From Phycisphaeraceae bacterium (lineage in GTDB: Bacteria; Planctomycetota; Phycisphaerae; Phycisphaerales; Phycisphaeraceae), in assembly GCA_028277745.1 (NCBI GenBank), contig JANQFR010000061.1:1-64000 (forward strand): 64,000 nucleotides of DNA, given 5' to 3'. Within the stretch, counting starts at the first letter, position 1, and each line of letters opens with the position of its first letter. Shown here piece by piece: positions 1 to 6,834 of the stretch. The translations under genes were made by a program, and so were the position numbers. The notes below the pieces were generated by a model. It was not told the DNA's origin and did no database searches. It saw only the letters and a list, made by a program, of their open reading frames with translations.

Positions 1-12
1 ATCGGGGTGGCG

Positions 13-18
13 CTCCTT
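13..18 (-). promoter_or_regulatory. Shine-Dalgarno at left edge, gene starting off-window
   Basis: Read on the minus strand, AAGGAG is followed by ten bases and then AT at positions 2-1, so an ATG could straddle the edge. This would be a gene downstream of coaE in the same direction. I could not find any plausible minus-strand gene between this site and the coaE stop, so positions 19-250 appear non-coding. The start itself is outside the window and cannot be confirmed. Confidence 0.3.
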
Positions 19-250
19 GGGGGGGTGAGGCGGGCGGGCTAGAAACCGCACGCGGCGGGGGTCGGGCTGAAACCAGCCGGTTGGGGGTCAGGTTGGGGGA
101 TGGGGCAACGCACGTCAGGACGGGGAACGGCTAAGCACATGGGTTTGGGAAGTCAGGCGGGACCCGGATTCGCTGGCGTCATTCAGCACCGATGCGATAA
201 TGACAATGGTGATCCTCGGGCAGACATGCCGCAAATCAGGCGGGGACACG

Positions 251-874
251 TCAAACAGGCTCGGGGATAATCAAGGAAAAGACGCGGCGGACGTGTCGCA
301 ATGTCTGCTCGACTCCCGCGTCGTTCTTAATGACATGATCGGCGCGCCGGCGCTTCCTGTCAAGCGGCATCTGATTTTTCTCCCGCCGGTCCAGTTCGGC
401 TTCCGTCCAGCCCCGCTGTTTCATAACCCGCTGCAGCCGGGTCTCCCGGGGGGCGTCGACGAACACGAGGGTGTCGCAGTCCGCGGAGATGTGCGACTCC
501 AGGAGCAGCGGGCAGTCCTCCACGATCGCCTTGACCGCCGGGTCGCGCTGGTGCTCGGTCCGCAGCCGGCGCCGCTCGGCGTGAACCCGCGGGTGCAACA
601 GGGACTCCAGCCGGGTCAGCTGCTGCTTGTCGCCGAACACGATCCGGCCGACCGCCTTGCGGTTCACCTTCCCCTCGGCCGTCAGCACCGCCTCGCCCCA
701 CCACTGCACCAGCGTGTCCGACACCTCCGGATCGTCGAGCTGCGCCTTGGCGATCGCGTCCGCGTCGATCACCGCGCAGCCCAACTCCGCCAGTTGCTCG
801 GCAACCAGGCTCTTGCCCGAGCCGGGCGCGCCCATCAGGCCGATCACGGGTTTGCGCATTGTGGGATCGGTCAT
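251..874 (-). CDS. coaE: Dephospho-CoA kinase
   Basis: This enzyme catalyses the last step of coenzyme A synthesis, the ATP-dependent phosphorylation of the ribose 3'-hydroxyl of dephospho-CoA, in the cytoplasm. A P-loop GAPGSGKS lies at residues 15-22, followed by the family's D-A-D segment (VIDADAIAK, about 35-43), the LLHPRVH motif near residue 92, and the CDTLVFVDAP strand with the basic RxxR lid (about residues 132-150). At 207 aa it matches the usual length of about 200. The ATG overlaps the stop of the upstream zinc-ribbon gene by four bases (ATGA), so the two are very likely co-transcribed and translationally coupled. The family assignment is secure; nothing looks damaged. Confidence 0.95.
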   Translation of the reverse strand: MTDPTMRKPVIGLMGAPGSGKSLVAEQLAELGCAVIDADAIAKAQLDDPEVSDTLVQWWGEAVLTAEGKVNRKAVGRIVFGDKQQLTRLESLLHPRVHAERRRLRTEHQRDPAVKAIVEDCPLLLESHISADCDTLVFVDAPRETRLQRVMKQRGWTEAELDRREKNQMPLDRKRRRADHVIKNDAGVEQTLRHVRRVFSLIIPEPV

Positions 875-1314
875 GAAAAAAGCGCCTCGCCAACCCCCAG
901 GTTAACCAGCGGGACGATCCAGCACCCCACCGCCGCCAGCCGCTGGCCTTGCCGGCTGAACGATCGCAACCAGCGCCTCTTCCCGATCCACACGGCCAAC
1001 AATCCAAGAGATAACACGGCCCCGACTGCAAAATAGAGAACGATCTGCGACGGCGGCATACTTCTGCCCGTCAGGGACTCCAATCCGGCCATAACAAGAA
1101 ATAACGTCGAAAACCCCGCCGACATCGCCAACCCGATCAGCCCGGCGATGAACACCCCCAGCCTCGGTTCGACCAGGTGCACGCCCAATGTGACCAGCTG
1201 TCCGCACTCGGGGCACGCGTCGCCGGTCAGATGGCGCAGGTTATAGCCGCAATTGGGACACGGCGTGTCGTGATCCGCCAGGTAGGCCCGCAGGTGCTCA
1301 TCCGTCTCCGGCAT
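871..1314 (-). CDS. Zinc-ribbon membrane protein
   Basis: A 147-aa protein with an N-terminal four-cysteine zinc ribbon (CPNC at 19-22 and CPEC at 34-37) followed by three hydrophobic segments near residues 53-77, 90-110 and 124-143. The layout, a soluble zinc knuckle joined to a small membrane domain, is common among uncharacterised planctomycete proteins; no function is known to me. It is the first gene of a two-gene unit with coaE. The start is supported by TAGAAT on the minus strand at 1326-1321, exactly six bases before the ATG, with no Shine-Dalgarno, which fits a leaderless mRNA. Confidence 0.8.
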   Translation of the reverse strand: MPETDEHLRAYLADHDTPCPNCGYNLRHLTGDACPECGQLVTLGVHLVEPRLGVFIAGLIGLAMSAGFSTLFLVMAGLESLTGRSMPPSQIVLYFAVGAVLSLGLLAVWIGKRRWLRSFSRQGQRLAAVGCWIVPLVNLGVGEALFS

Positions 1315-1320
1315 GGCGGC

Positions 1321-1326
1321 ATTCTA
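1321..1326 (-). promoter_or_regulatory. -10 hexamer of leaderless promoter
   Basis: TAGAAT on the minus strand matches the -10 consensus at five of six positions and lies six bases before the ATG of the zinc-ribbon gene. Transcription would start at or next to the start codon. Mutational or 5'-end data are lacking; the call rests on the motif and its repeated spacing at other genes here. Confidence 0.5.
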
Positions 1327-1503
1327 CGCCCGTCCGCTGCGCGCCGCGGCCGTCCCCGGCCCGCCACGAGGCGCCGGCCGGTTTTCTTGCTCAACTCCCC
1401 GGATCGCGGTTGCCCTTCAACCGCTGATTGGTACACTGCCCACGCGTCAGCGTCTGCTTCACCCGCCCCGCTACGCTGCGGGTCATTAAGGACTGCCACC
1501 ACC

Positions 1504-2019
1504 TTGCCACGGATCGGTTTGCTGTCAGATTCGCATGGTCGAGCCGCGACCACGCGACGGGGGGTTGAGTTGCTCCTGGATCAACAGGTCGACCTGCTGA
1601 TTCACCTAGGCGATGTCGGCACGGTCGAGGTCATCGACGCCCTGGCGGTCGAAAAACCCGGCTCCGACGACCAGATCGAGGCGCACGTCATTTTCGGCAA
1701 CACCGACTGGGACCTCGAGACGCTCGCCGAATACGCCCAGGACCTCGACGTGGAGGTGGATCACCCCGTGGGCCGGCTCCCACTGGGCGAACGCCAACTG
1801 GTTTACTGCCACGGCGACGACGCCGCCGCGATCGAAAACGCGGTCGCCCAGAAGGTCGACTACCTCTGCCACGGCCACACCCACCGCGCCTCGGACACCC
1901 GCCGCGGCGCCACCCGCGTCATCAACCCCGGCGCCCTGTTCCGGGCCTCGGCGTACACCGTCGCCGTGCTCGACACCGACGCCGATGACGTCGCGTTCCT
2001 CACCCTACCTGACCGGTGA
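1504..2019 (+). CDS. YfcE/MJ0936-type metallophosphoesterase
   Basis: A calcineurin-like phosphoesterase of 171 aa, the usual size of the YfcE/MJ0936 family, which hydrolyses phosphodiesters or phosphomonoesters using two metal ions. The ligand motifs are present in order: D-S-H (LLSDSHG, start of the protein), GD (IHLGDVG), GN (VIFGNTD), CH-G-D and GHTH (CHGHTHR), and NPG near the C terminus. The frame is open for a further 109 codons upstream, but that part has no family similarity. TTG at 1504 puts the first beta-strand at the N terminus and has AAGGA at 1488-1492, eleven bases upstream. The natural substrate cannot be read from sequence. Confidence 0.85.
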   Translation: MPRIGLLSDSHGRAATTRRGVELLLDQQVDLLIHLGDVGTVEVIDALAVEKPGSDDQIEAHVIFGNTDWDLETLAEYAQDLDVEVDHPVGRLPLGERQLVYCHGDDAAAIENAVAQKVDYLCHGHTHRASDTRRGATRVINPGALFRASAYTVAVLDTDADDVAFLTLPDR

Positions 2020-2057
2020 TCCGTGCTATCATGGGGCCGTCAGGGGACTAATGTCGG

Positions 2058-2570
2058 ATGACTCACGTGCAATCCTCGCCCGAAGCTCACGAAATGATCG
2101 TCAGGACCTATCAGGCCGGCGATCAGAACGATGTCCTGCGCCTCTACAATGAGGGCCTCCTCGCCGGGCAGGCCGCCCCCAACGACACCGGCGCCGACCT
2201 GGATCACATCCAGGCCGCTTACTTCGAGGACCCCCGGCACCACTTCTGGGTCGCCGAGGCCCGCGGGCAGATCATCGGCATGATCGGCGTCGCCTCCGAC
2301 GAGGAGCACACCGCCGAGATCCGGCGCCTCCGCGTCGACCCCGCCTTCCAGAACACCCACATCGCGGTGACCCTCCTCGCCACGGCCATCGAACACTGCA
2401 AACACCACCGCTACCTCAAGGTGCGCCTCGACACCGCCTTCTCCAAGGACACCGCCCTCGACCTGTTCGACAAGGTCGGCTTCCAGCACACCCGCTCCAA
2501 GACCGTCCACGGCAAAGAGTTGCTCGAGTTCTACCTCGACCTGTACCGTGATCCGAATGTGGATGAGTAG
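2058..2570 (+). CDS. GNAT-family N-acetyltransferase
   Basis: A 170-aa acetyl-CoA-dependent acyltransferase. The core GNAT features are visible: strand-helix with WVAEARGQIIGMIGV (beta2-beta3, about residues 57-71), the RRLRVDPAFQNTHIAVTLL acetyl-CoA loop (about 87-105, with an unusual QNTHIA in place of the normal QRRGxG), and the LDLFDKVGFQ motif near residue 138. The first ATG is preceded by AGGGGA at 2042-2047, a reasonable ribosome site; a second ATG at 2094 would also give a complete domain. The substrate is unknown. Confidence 0.85.
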   Translation: MTHVQSSPEAHEMIVRTYQAGDQNDVLRLYNEGLLAGQAAPNDTGADLDHIQAAYFEDPRHHFWVAEARGQIIGMIGVASDEEHTAEIRRLRVDPAFQNTHIAVTLLATAIEHCKHHRYLKVRLDTAFSKDTALDLFDKVGFQHTRSKTVHGKELLEFYLDLYRDPNVDE

Positions 2571-2579
2571 CTTTTAGAT

Positions 2580-2642
2580 GTTAGCTTTTAGCTATTAGCC
2601 TGAAGAGGTTTAAAAGCTAACAGCTAATAACTAACAGCTAAC
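2580..2642. repeat. AGCTAAC-type inverted repeat
   Basis: Arms at 2580-2599 and 2623-2642 match at 18 of 20 positions with a 23-nt loop. Both arms are made of short overlapping units of the type TTAGCT/AGCTAA, and further units extend leftward to the stop codon at 2570. The element is AT-rich in very GC-rich surroundings and fills the gap between the GNAT and DUF309 genes. It resembles a dispersed intergenic element; only one copy is present in this window. Confidence 0.65.
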
Positions 2643-2651
2643 GACCACCCC

Positions 2652-2963
2652 ATGCCCGACCCTCTCCACGCAGGCGTGACGCTTTTTAACGCGGGACGCT
2701 TTTTCGAGGCCCACGAGGTCTGGGAGGACGCCTGGCGCGATGCCCAGGGGGACGACCGTGCGGCTCTGCAGGTCCTCATCCAGCTCGCGGTCTGCCTCGA
2801 ACATCGCCGCCGCGGCAACGATCTAGGGGTAACCCGTATGCTCGACCGCGCCCGTCGCCGCCTCGCTCTGGCGCCGCCCCAGTGGCGCGGCTTCGACCTG
2901 CCCGCCATCACCGACGCGGTGGAAGCCGCCTGCACGCACGGCGAACCCGCCCCCCTGCTCTGA
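2652..2963 (+). CDS. DUF309 domain-containing protein
   Basis: A 103-aa helical protein carrying the DUF309 signature FNAGRFFEAHEVWEDAWR (about residues 12-29), the conserved E-H pair of this family, followed by a helix with LIQLAVCLEHRRRGN. DUF309 proteins are small, helical and of unknown function; a metal or phosphate site involving the FEAHE motif is only suspected. It ends 14 bp before the convergent mutY stop, without room for a terminator. Confidence 0.85.
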   Translation: MPDPLHAGVTLFNAGRFFEAHEVWEDAWRDAQGDDRAALQVLIQLAVCLEHRRRGNDLGVTRMLDRARRRLALAPPQWRGFDLPAITDAVEAACTHGEPAPLL

Positions 2964-2977
2964 CCCGCTAACGGATT

Positions 2978-4048
2978 TCACGTGGAACGTGCGGCGAGCA
3001 TCGCCACCGCCCGCTGCTGCGGCTTGGCCAGCGGCAGGTCGTCGAGCTGGTCCAGCCGGCGCCACACCCCCGCGCCCCGCCGCAGCCGACCGGCGACGGC
3101 CAAGGCGTGGCCGACCTCGAACCGGATCGTGCGGTGGGTCGTCTGGTGGGTGAAGACGCCCACCGACGCGGCCGGCCCGACGGTGAGGCCAACGCGTTGG
3201 GCGAGGTCGTCGCCGTTCTCGGCGGTGGGCAGCTGCCACATGTTGGACCAGAGCCCGGTCTCGGGCCGGCGTTCAAACAGGAACCGCCCGCCGCGCTCGA
3301 TAGCCAGGACCCGGTGGGTCACCGCCTTGGGCTTGCGTTTGGGCGAGGCGGCGGGCAACGCATCGGTCAGCCCCGCCGCGAAGGCGCCGCATCCGTCTGA
3401 AGCCGGGCAGAACATGCACCGCGGCCCTTTGGGCGTGCAGACCAGGGCCCCCAGTTCCATCATCGCCTGGTTGAGGTCGCCGGGCGCCTCGCCGGGCGCG
3501 AGTTGTTCGGCCAACTCCCAAAGCCGCTTGCGGGTCGCGGGCTGGTCGACCGGGTCGGCGATCCGGTAAATCCGGGCGAGCACGCGGGCGACATTGCCGT
3601 CGAGGATGGGCGCTTCGACCCCGTAGGCGATCGACGCGATCGCCCCGGCGGTGTACCGGCCGACGCCGGGGAGTTGCAGGAGCTGGTCGACCGTGGCGGG
3701 GACGGCGCCGTCGAATGTTTCGACGATCATTTTCGCCGCCGCGTGCAGGTTCCGGGCCCTCCGATAGTATCCCAAGCCCTGCCAGAGCTTTAAAACTCGC
3801 TGCTCATCGGCGGCCGCGAGGTCCGCGACGGTCGGGAACGCCGTGATGAAGCGTTCAAAATAGGGCAGGACCGTCGCCACCTGGGTCTGCTGGAGCATCG
3901 CTTCGCTGACCAGCACGTGGTAGGGGTTCGCCGGCCGGTCGGGCGTGGGGCGCCACGGCAGATCGCGGCGGGAGCGGCGGTACCACTCGAGCAATCGGCG
4001 GCGCAACGTCGGGGCGTCCGGCTTTGTGTTGCAGTGGGGGCGGCTCAC
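2978..4048 (-). CDS. mutY: A/G-specific adenine DNA glycosylase
   Basis: MutY removes adenine mispaired with 8-oxoguanine, part of oxidative-damage repair. In the 356-aa protein numbered from GTG 4048, the catalytic glutamate is in SEAMLQQTQ (about residue 49), the helix-hairpin-helix is LQLPGVGRYTAGA (124-136), the catalytic aspartate lies in ILDGNV (about 150), and the [4Fe-4S] ligands follow as C-x6-C-x2-C-x5-C at about 204-220. A NUDIX-like C-terminal domain for 8-oxoG recognition completes it. ATG at 4090 would add 14 poorly conserved residues; I prefer GTG 4048 because TATTAT lies exactly six bases upstream and the length then matches the usual 350. Confidence 0.93.
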   Translation of the reverse strand: MSRPHCNTKPDAPTLRRRLLEWYRRSRRDLPWRPTPDRPANPYHVLVSEAMLQQTQVATVLPYFERFITAFPTVADLAAADEQRVLKLWQGLGYYRRARNLHAAAKMIVETFDGAVPATVDQLLQLPGVGRYTAGAIASIAYGVEAPILDGNVARVLARIYRIADPVDQPATRKRLWELAEQLAPGEAPGDLNQAMMELGALVCTPKGPRCMFCPASDGCGAFAAGLTDALPAASPKRKPKAVTHRVLAIERGGRFLFERRPETGLWSNMWQLPTAENGDDLAQRVGLTVGPAASVGVFTHQTTHRTIRFEVGHALAVAGRLRRGAGVWRRLDQLDDLPLAKPQQRAVAMLAARST

Positions 4049-4054
4049 GATCCG

Positions 4055-4060
4055 ATAATA
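4055..4060 (-). promoter_or_regulatory. -10 hexamer of leaderless mutY promoter
   Basis: TATTAT on the minus strand (five of six to consensus), six bases before GTG 4048. No Shine-Dalgarno is seen. If used, it rules out translation from the upstream ATG at 4090. Confidence 0.5.
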
Positions 4061-4119
4061 GCAGGGACATACCCCCGGCTGCGTAGCCAAAACGGTAACC
4101 TCTCGCTAACGTAAAAGTG

Positions 4120-4542
4120 ATGAGCGACCCGGACTCCAGGCTGCCCGACAAGGACGTCCCGAACATGCCGCAGATGCTCGCTCAGCGCCAGTCGCTCCCC
4201 TCGGTCCGCGAGTCGGTGACTCACAAGTTCAACATCATGGGCCACGAGGGCTACCTCACCATCGGCCTGTTCCCCGACGGTCAGCCGGGGGAGATTTTCA
4301 TCAAGATGGCCAAGGAGGGCTCGACGCTGTCGGGGCTGATCCAGGGCTACTGCCGGGCGTTTTCGCTCGCGCTGCAGTACGGGCTGCCCATCGATGAGGC
4401 GGTCGCCCGGTTCAAGGGCATGCGGTTCGAACCGATGGGCGCGACCGGCAACCCCGACATCCCCGAGGCGATGAGCATCATCGATTACGTCGCGCGCTAC
4501 CTGGACCTGCACTTCGTGAGCCACACCGACGACCGACGGTAA
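4120..4542 (+). CDS. Stand-alone NrdJ C-terminal domain protein
   Basis: A 140-aa protein that corresponds to the C-terminal TSCPD-like region of class II, B12-dependent ribonucleotide reductase: GHEGYLTIGLFPDGQPGEI, then FIKMAKEGSTLSGL, SLALQYGLP, and FEPMGATGNPDIPEAMSIIDY. In full-length NrdJ this domain follows the 10-stranded catalytic barrel. Here it begins about 25 residues before the domain, and no catalytic part lies nearby. Pseudomonas aeruginosa has a split enzyme in which NrdJb carries this domain, so it may act in trans with a reductase encoded elsewhere. GTG at 4117 directly precedes the ATG and is an alternative start; no clear ribosome site is visible. Confidence 0.8.
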   Translation: MSDPDSRLPDKDVPNMPQMLAQRQSLPSVRESVTHKFNIMGHEGYLTIGLFPDGQPGEIFIKMAKEGSTLSGLIQGYCRAFSLALQYGLPIDEAVARFKGMRFEPMGATGNPDIPEAMSIIDYVARYLDLHFVSHTDDRR

Positions 4543-4565
4543 CGCGGGGGCCTGTCCCTTTCGCC

Positions 4566-4646
4566 AAGCCGGACCTGAGCGGAGCGAAGGCCCGGATCAC
4601 GCCGACGACAATCCATCCGGACCTTCGCTTCGCTCAGGGCCGGCTT
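4566..4646. repeat. AAGCCGG inverted-repeat element, copy A
   Basis: An 81-bp dyad filling the gap between the convergent NrdJ-domain and sulfatase genes. The outer arms are AAGCCGG-ac-CTGAGC (from 4566) and GCTCAG-g-GCCGGCTT (to 4646). An inner pair GCGAAGG.CCGGAT and ATCC..CCGGaCCTTCGC extends the stem. It shares its arm design with copies at 9823-9906 and 40241-40291. As RNA it would fold into a strong hairpin readable from both strands, so it may serve as a shared transcription end. Confidence 0.75.
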
Positions 4647-4654
4647 TGTAACCT

Positions 4655-6091
4655 CTAAGCCATCCCCGCGGCTTCGAGCACCCAGTCGCGGACCACGGGG
4701 ACCTGACGGCCGGGGCGGAGCGTGTCGCCGTCGGTCAACCCATCTTCCGGGCGGGCGCGCAGCTCCTCCACGAGGCGGCTGCGCCACACCGCGAGCTCCC
4801 CGGCGTAAGCCGGGTCCCCGGCGAGGTTGCGGGTTTCCTGCGGGTCCGCTTCGAGGTTGAACAAAAGCTCGCGCCCGGTGGTGGTGATCCAGATGTACTT
4901 GCGTTTGCCGTCGGTAACGCACTGCCACGGGCCGAACGGCCCGTTGGACTGCTCGGCGTGGATGTGGGACCGCCAGGACGCATCGTCGCCGCGGACCAGC
5001 GGCAGCAGGCTGCGGGCCTCGACGTCGTCGGGGATCGGCAGGCCCGCCGCTTCGAGGACGGTGGGCATGATGTCAAACAGCGCCACCGGCTCGTCGCGGA
5101 CAACGCCACGGGGGGCGTCGCCCCGCGGCGGACAGACCACCATCGGGATACGCAGCGAGCCTTCGAGCGCGCTGGACTTGCGGTACAGGCGATGGTCGCC
5201 CAGGTGCTCGCCGTGGTCGGAGGAAAACACGATCAGCGTGTTGCCGAGCATGTGGCGCAGCTGCAGCCACCGCAGGATGCGGCCGACCTGGAAGTCCAGA
5301 TGGGCGAGTTGGGCGTAGTAGCCCCGGCGGGCGCGGTCGAACAGCCTCGGGTCGATCCTGCCCTGGATGTGGTCGATGCGATACTCGTGGTGATCGCCGA
5401 AGTCGACCCAGTCGCCGACGGGCGGTTCGGGCAGGTCGGCGTGGGCGAAACGTTCGTAGTACTCGAGGGGCGGGTCGATCGGCGGGTGCGGCCGATGGAA
5501 GCCCAGCTGCAGGAAGAACGGCCGGGTGGGGTCGCGGCGTTCGAGCATGTCGAGCGCGGCGGTCACGGTCCAGCTGTTGGCGTGGAGGGCCTCGTCGTGC
5601 TTCCAGGGCTCGACGAGCATGGAGTTGGAGTTGAGCTGCTGGGCGGTGTCGTCGATGAGGCCGCCGGTCTGGCGTTCGAGCCAGAGGTCGTAGTCGGACT
5701 TGAAGCCGGGCCAGTGGTGGCGCTGGTTGTCGTAGATCGCGAGCTGTTCGAAGCCCAGATGGTTGCGTGGGGGGAAGAAGTGGGTTTTGCCGGTGAGCAT
5801 CGTCTGGTAGCCGCTGTCGCGCAGACGGTGCATGAAGGTGGGGTGATAGTTCCAGTTGATCTCGTCGCGGTAGGCGAGGCGGCCGACGGTGGAGGGGGAC
5901 TGGCCCATGGCGAGGCTGGCCCGCGCGGGGATGCAGACCGGGCAGTTGCTGTACGCGGCGCGGAACACGGTCCCGCTGGAGGCCAGCTCGTCGAGGAACG
6001 GGGTGAGGGCGACCGGGTGGCCGAGGTAGGACAGGCTGTCGCCTCGCCACTGGTCAGGGAAAATAAAAAGGATGTTGGAGCGCGGGTCCAT
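4655..6091 (-). CDS. Type I sulfatase, Cys-type
   Basis: A 478-aa member of the alkaline phosphatase-like sulfatase family that hydrolyses sulfate esters after conversion of an active-site cysteine to formylglycine. The signature CIPARASLAMG begins at Cys53 (CxPxRxxxxxG). Metal ligands include Asp13 in FIFPDQW and the pair in FSSDHGEHLGDH; the TGKTHFF and FHRPHPP motifs supply the usual lysine and histidine. No signal peptide is present, so it appears cytoplasmic, unlike most planctomycete sulfatases, which are exported. A phosphonate monoester hydrolase activity is an alternative because the fold is shared. The maturation enzyme is not in the window. Confidence 0.9.
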   Translation of the reverse strand: MDPRSNILFIFPDQWRGDSLSYLGHPVALTPFLDELASSGTVFRAAYSNCPVCIPARASLAMGQSPSTVGRLAYRDEINWNYHPTFMHRLRDSGYQTMLTGKTHFFPPRNHLGFEQLAIYDNQRHHWPGFKSDYDLWLERQTGGLIDDTAQQLNSNSMLVEPWKHDEALHANSWTVTAALDMLERRDPTRPFFLQLGFHRPHPPIDPPLEYYERFAHADLPEPPVGDWVDFGDHHEYRIDHIQGRIDPRLFDRARRGYYAQLAHLDFQVGRILRWLQLRHMLGNTLIVFSSDHGEHLGDHRLYRKSSALEGSLRIPMVVCPPRGDAPRGVVRDEPVALFDIMPTVLEAAGLPIPDDVEARSLLPLVRGDDASWRSHIHAEQSNGPFGPWQCVTDGKRKYIWITTTGRELLFNLEADPQETRNLAGDPAYAGELAVWRSRLVEELRARPEDGLTDGDTLRPGRQVPVVRDWVLEAAGMA

Positions 6092-6210
6092 GTAGAGCGT
6101 CTTTCAAAACGAGTGGATCGTGTGACGGGACAGGATCGGCGGTTCGACGCGGGACCGCAAGTCGGGAGCGGGTCGGCCTGAAAACGGGGCTTATGAGTTG
6201 AGGAAGAATG

Positions 6211-6293
6211 AACCACAGAGGCGCAGAGGGCGCAGAGAAAAACGGGAAGCAAGAAAAACAGCCCGGCTCTGCGTCCTCTGCGCCTCCGTGGTT
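6211..6293. repeat. CCACAGAGG-type inverted repeat
   Basis: Arms at 6211-6237 and 6267-6293 are complementary at 25 of 27 positions, separated by 29 nt. The left arm begins AACCACAGAGGCGCAGAGG. Similar sequences are, from memory, scattered between genes of many environmental bacteria. It lies between the start of the sulfatase gene and the end of the small membrane-protein gene, both on the minus strand, so a long RNA hairpin would form in a read-through transcript. Confidence 0.7.
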
Positions 6294-6302
6294 TTCAGGT
6301 TT

Positions 6303-6662
6303 TTAAAGAAGACGGGCGGCGACCGGCATCGCCTCGATCGGGTATGCCAGAAAAAGCACGAAATGCCACGCGGCCAGCGCGAGGATCGCCAAAAGCAACA
6401 GCGCCCACACGCCCGACACCACCCGCCAGACGCAAAGCACGCCCTTGCGTTCGGCCAACCACGCCCCCGCGAGGGTCATCGACACTGTCGCCGGCAGAGG
6501 CAGCCAGAAGAAGCGGTCATCCAAGCCCCGGCCGATCTGGCTGAGTTGATGATCGGGAAGCGTTTTGACCTGCTGGCAAAGCACCCACGCCGCGCCGAGG
6601 CTCACCCCAGCGGCGAACAACCCCATGATTGCTCCCCATATCATCTTCCACCGCTCGGCCAT
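6303..6662 (-). CDS. Small membrane protein of unknown function
   Basis: A hydrophobic protein of 119 aa from ATG 6662 (starting MAERWKMIWG), with three likely membrane segments: GAIMGLFAAGVSLGAAWVL, FFWLPLPATVSMTLAGAWL, and a long C-terminal one containing SGVWALLLLAILALAAWHF. I do not recognise the family. The frame remains open upstream to ATG 6836, which would add 58 low-complexity residues and overlap the start of the divergent ABC gene; that extension looks non-coding and would leave no room for promoters. The stop is next to a repeat element. Coding status is likely but not certain. Confidence 0.55.
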   Translation of the reverse strand: MAERWKMIWGAIMGLFAAGVSLGAAWVLCQQVKTLPDHQLSQIGRGLDDRFFWLPLPATVSMTLAGAWLAERKGVLCVWRVVSGVWALLLLAILALAAWHFVLFLAYPIEAMPVAARLL

Positions 6663-6834
6663 CGCACGTCTGCTCCTACCCACGAAGACGCTCCGAGTTG
6701 TCAGCGGTTCCGCCTGATTGACGAATGGGTGGCGCCCTGTCAGTTGCTCATAGCCGGCTGGCGGGCCCGACGCTTGACGCTGTGCCGGTTCGTCGGGAAG
6801 ATCGCTGATTGTTTGGACCTGTTGCGAGTCGTCC

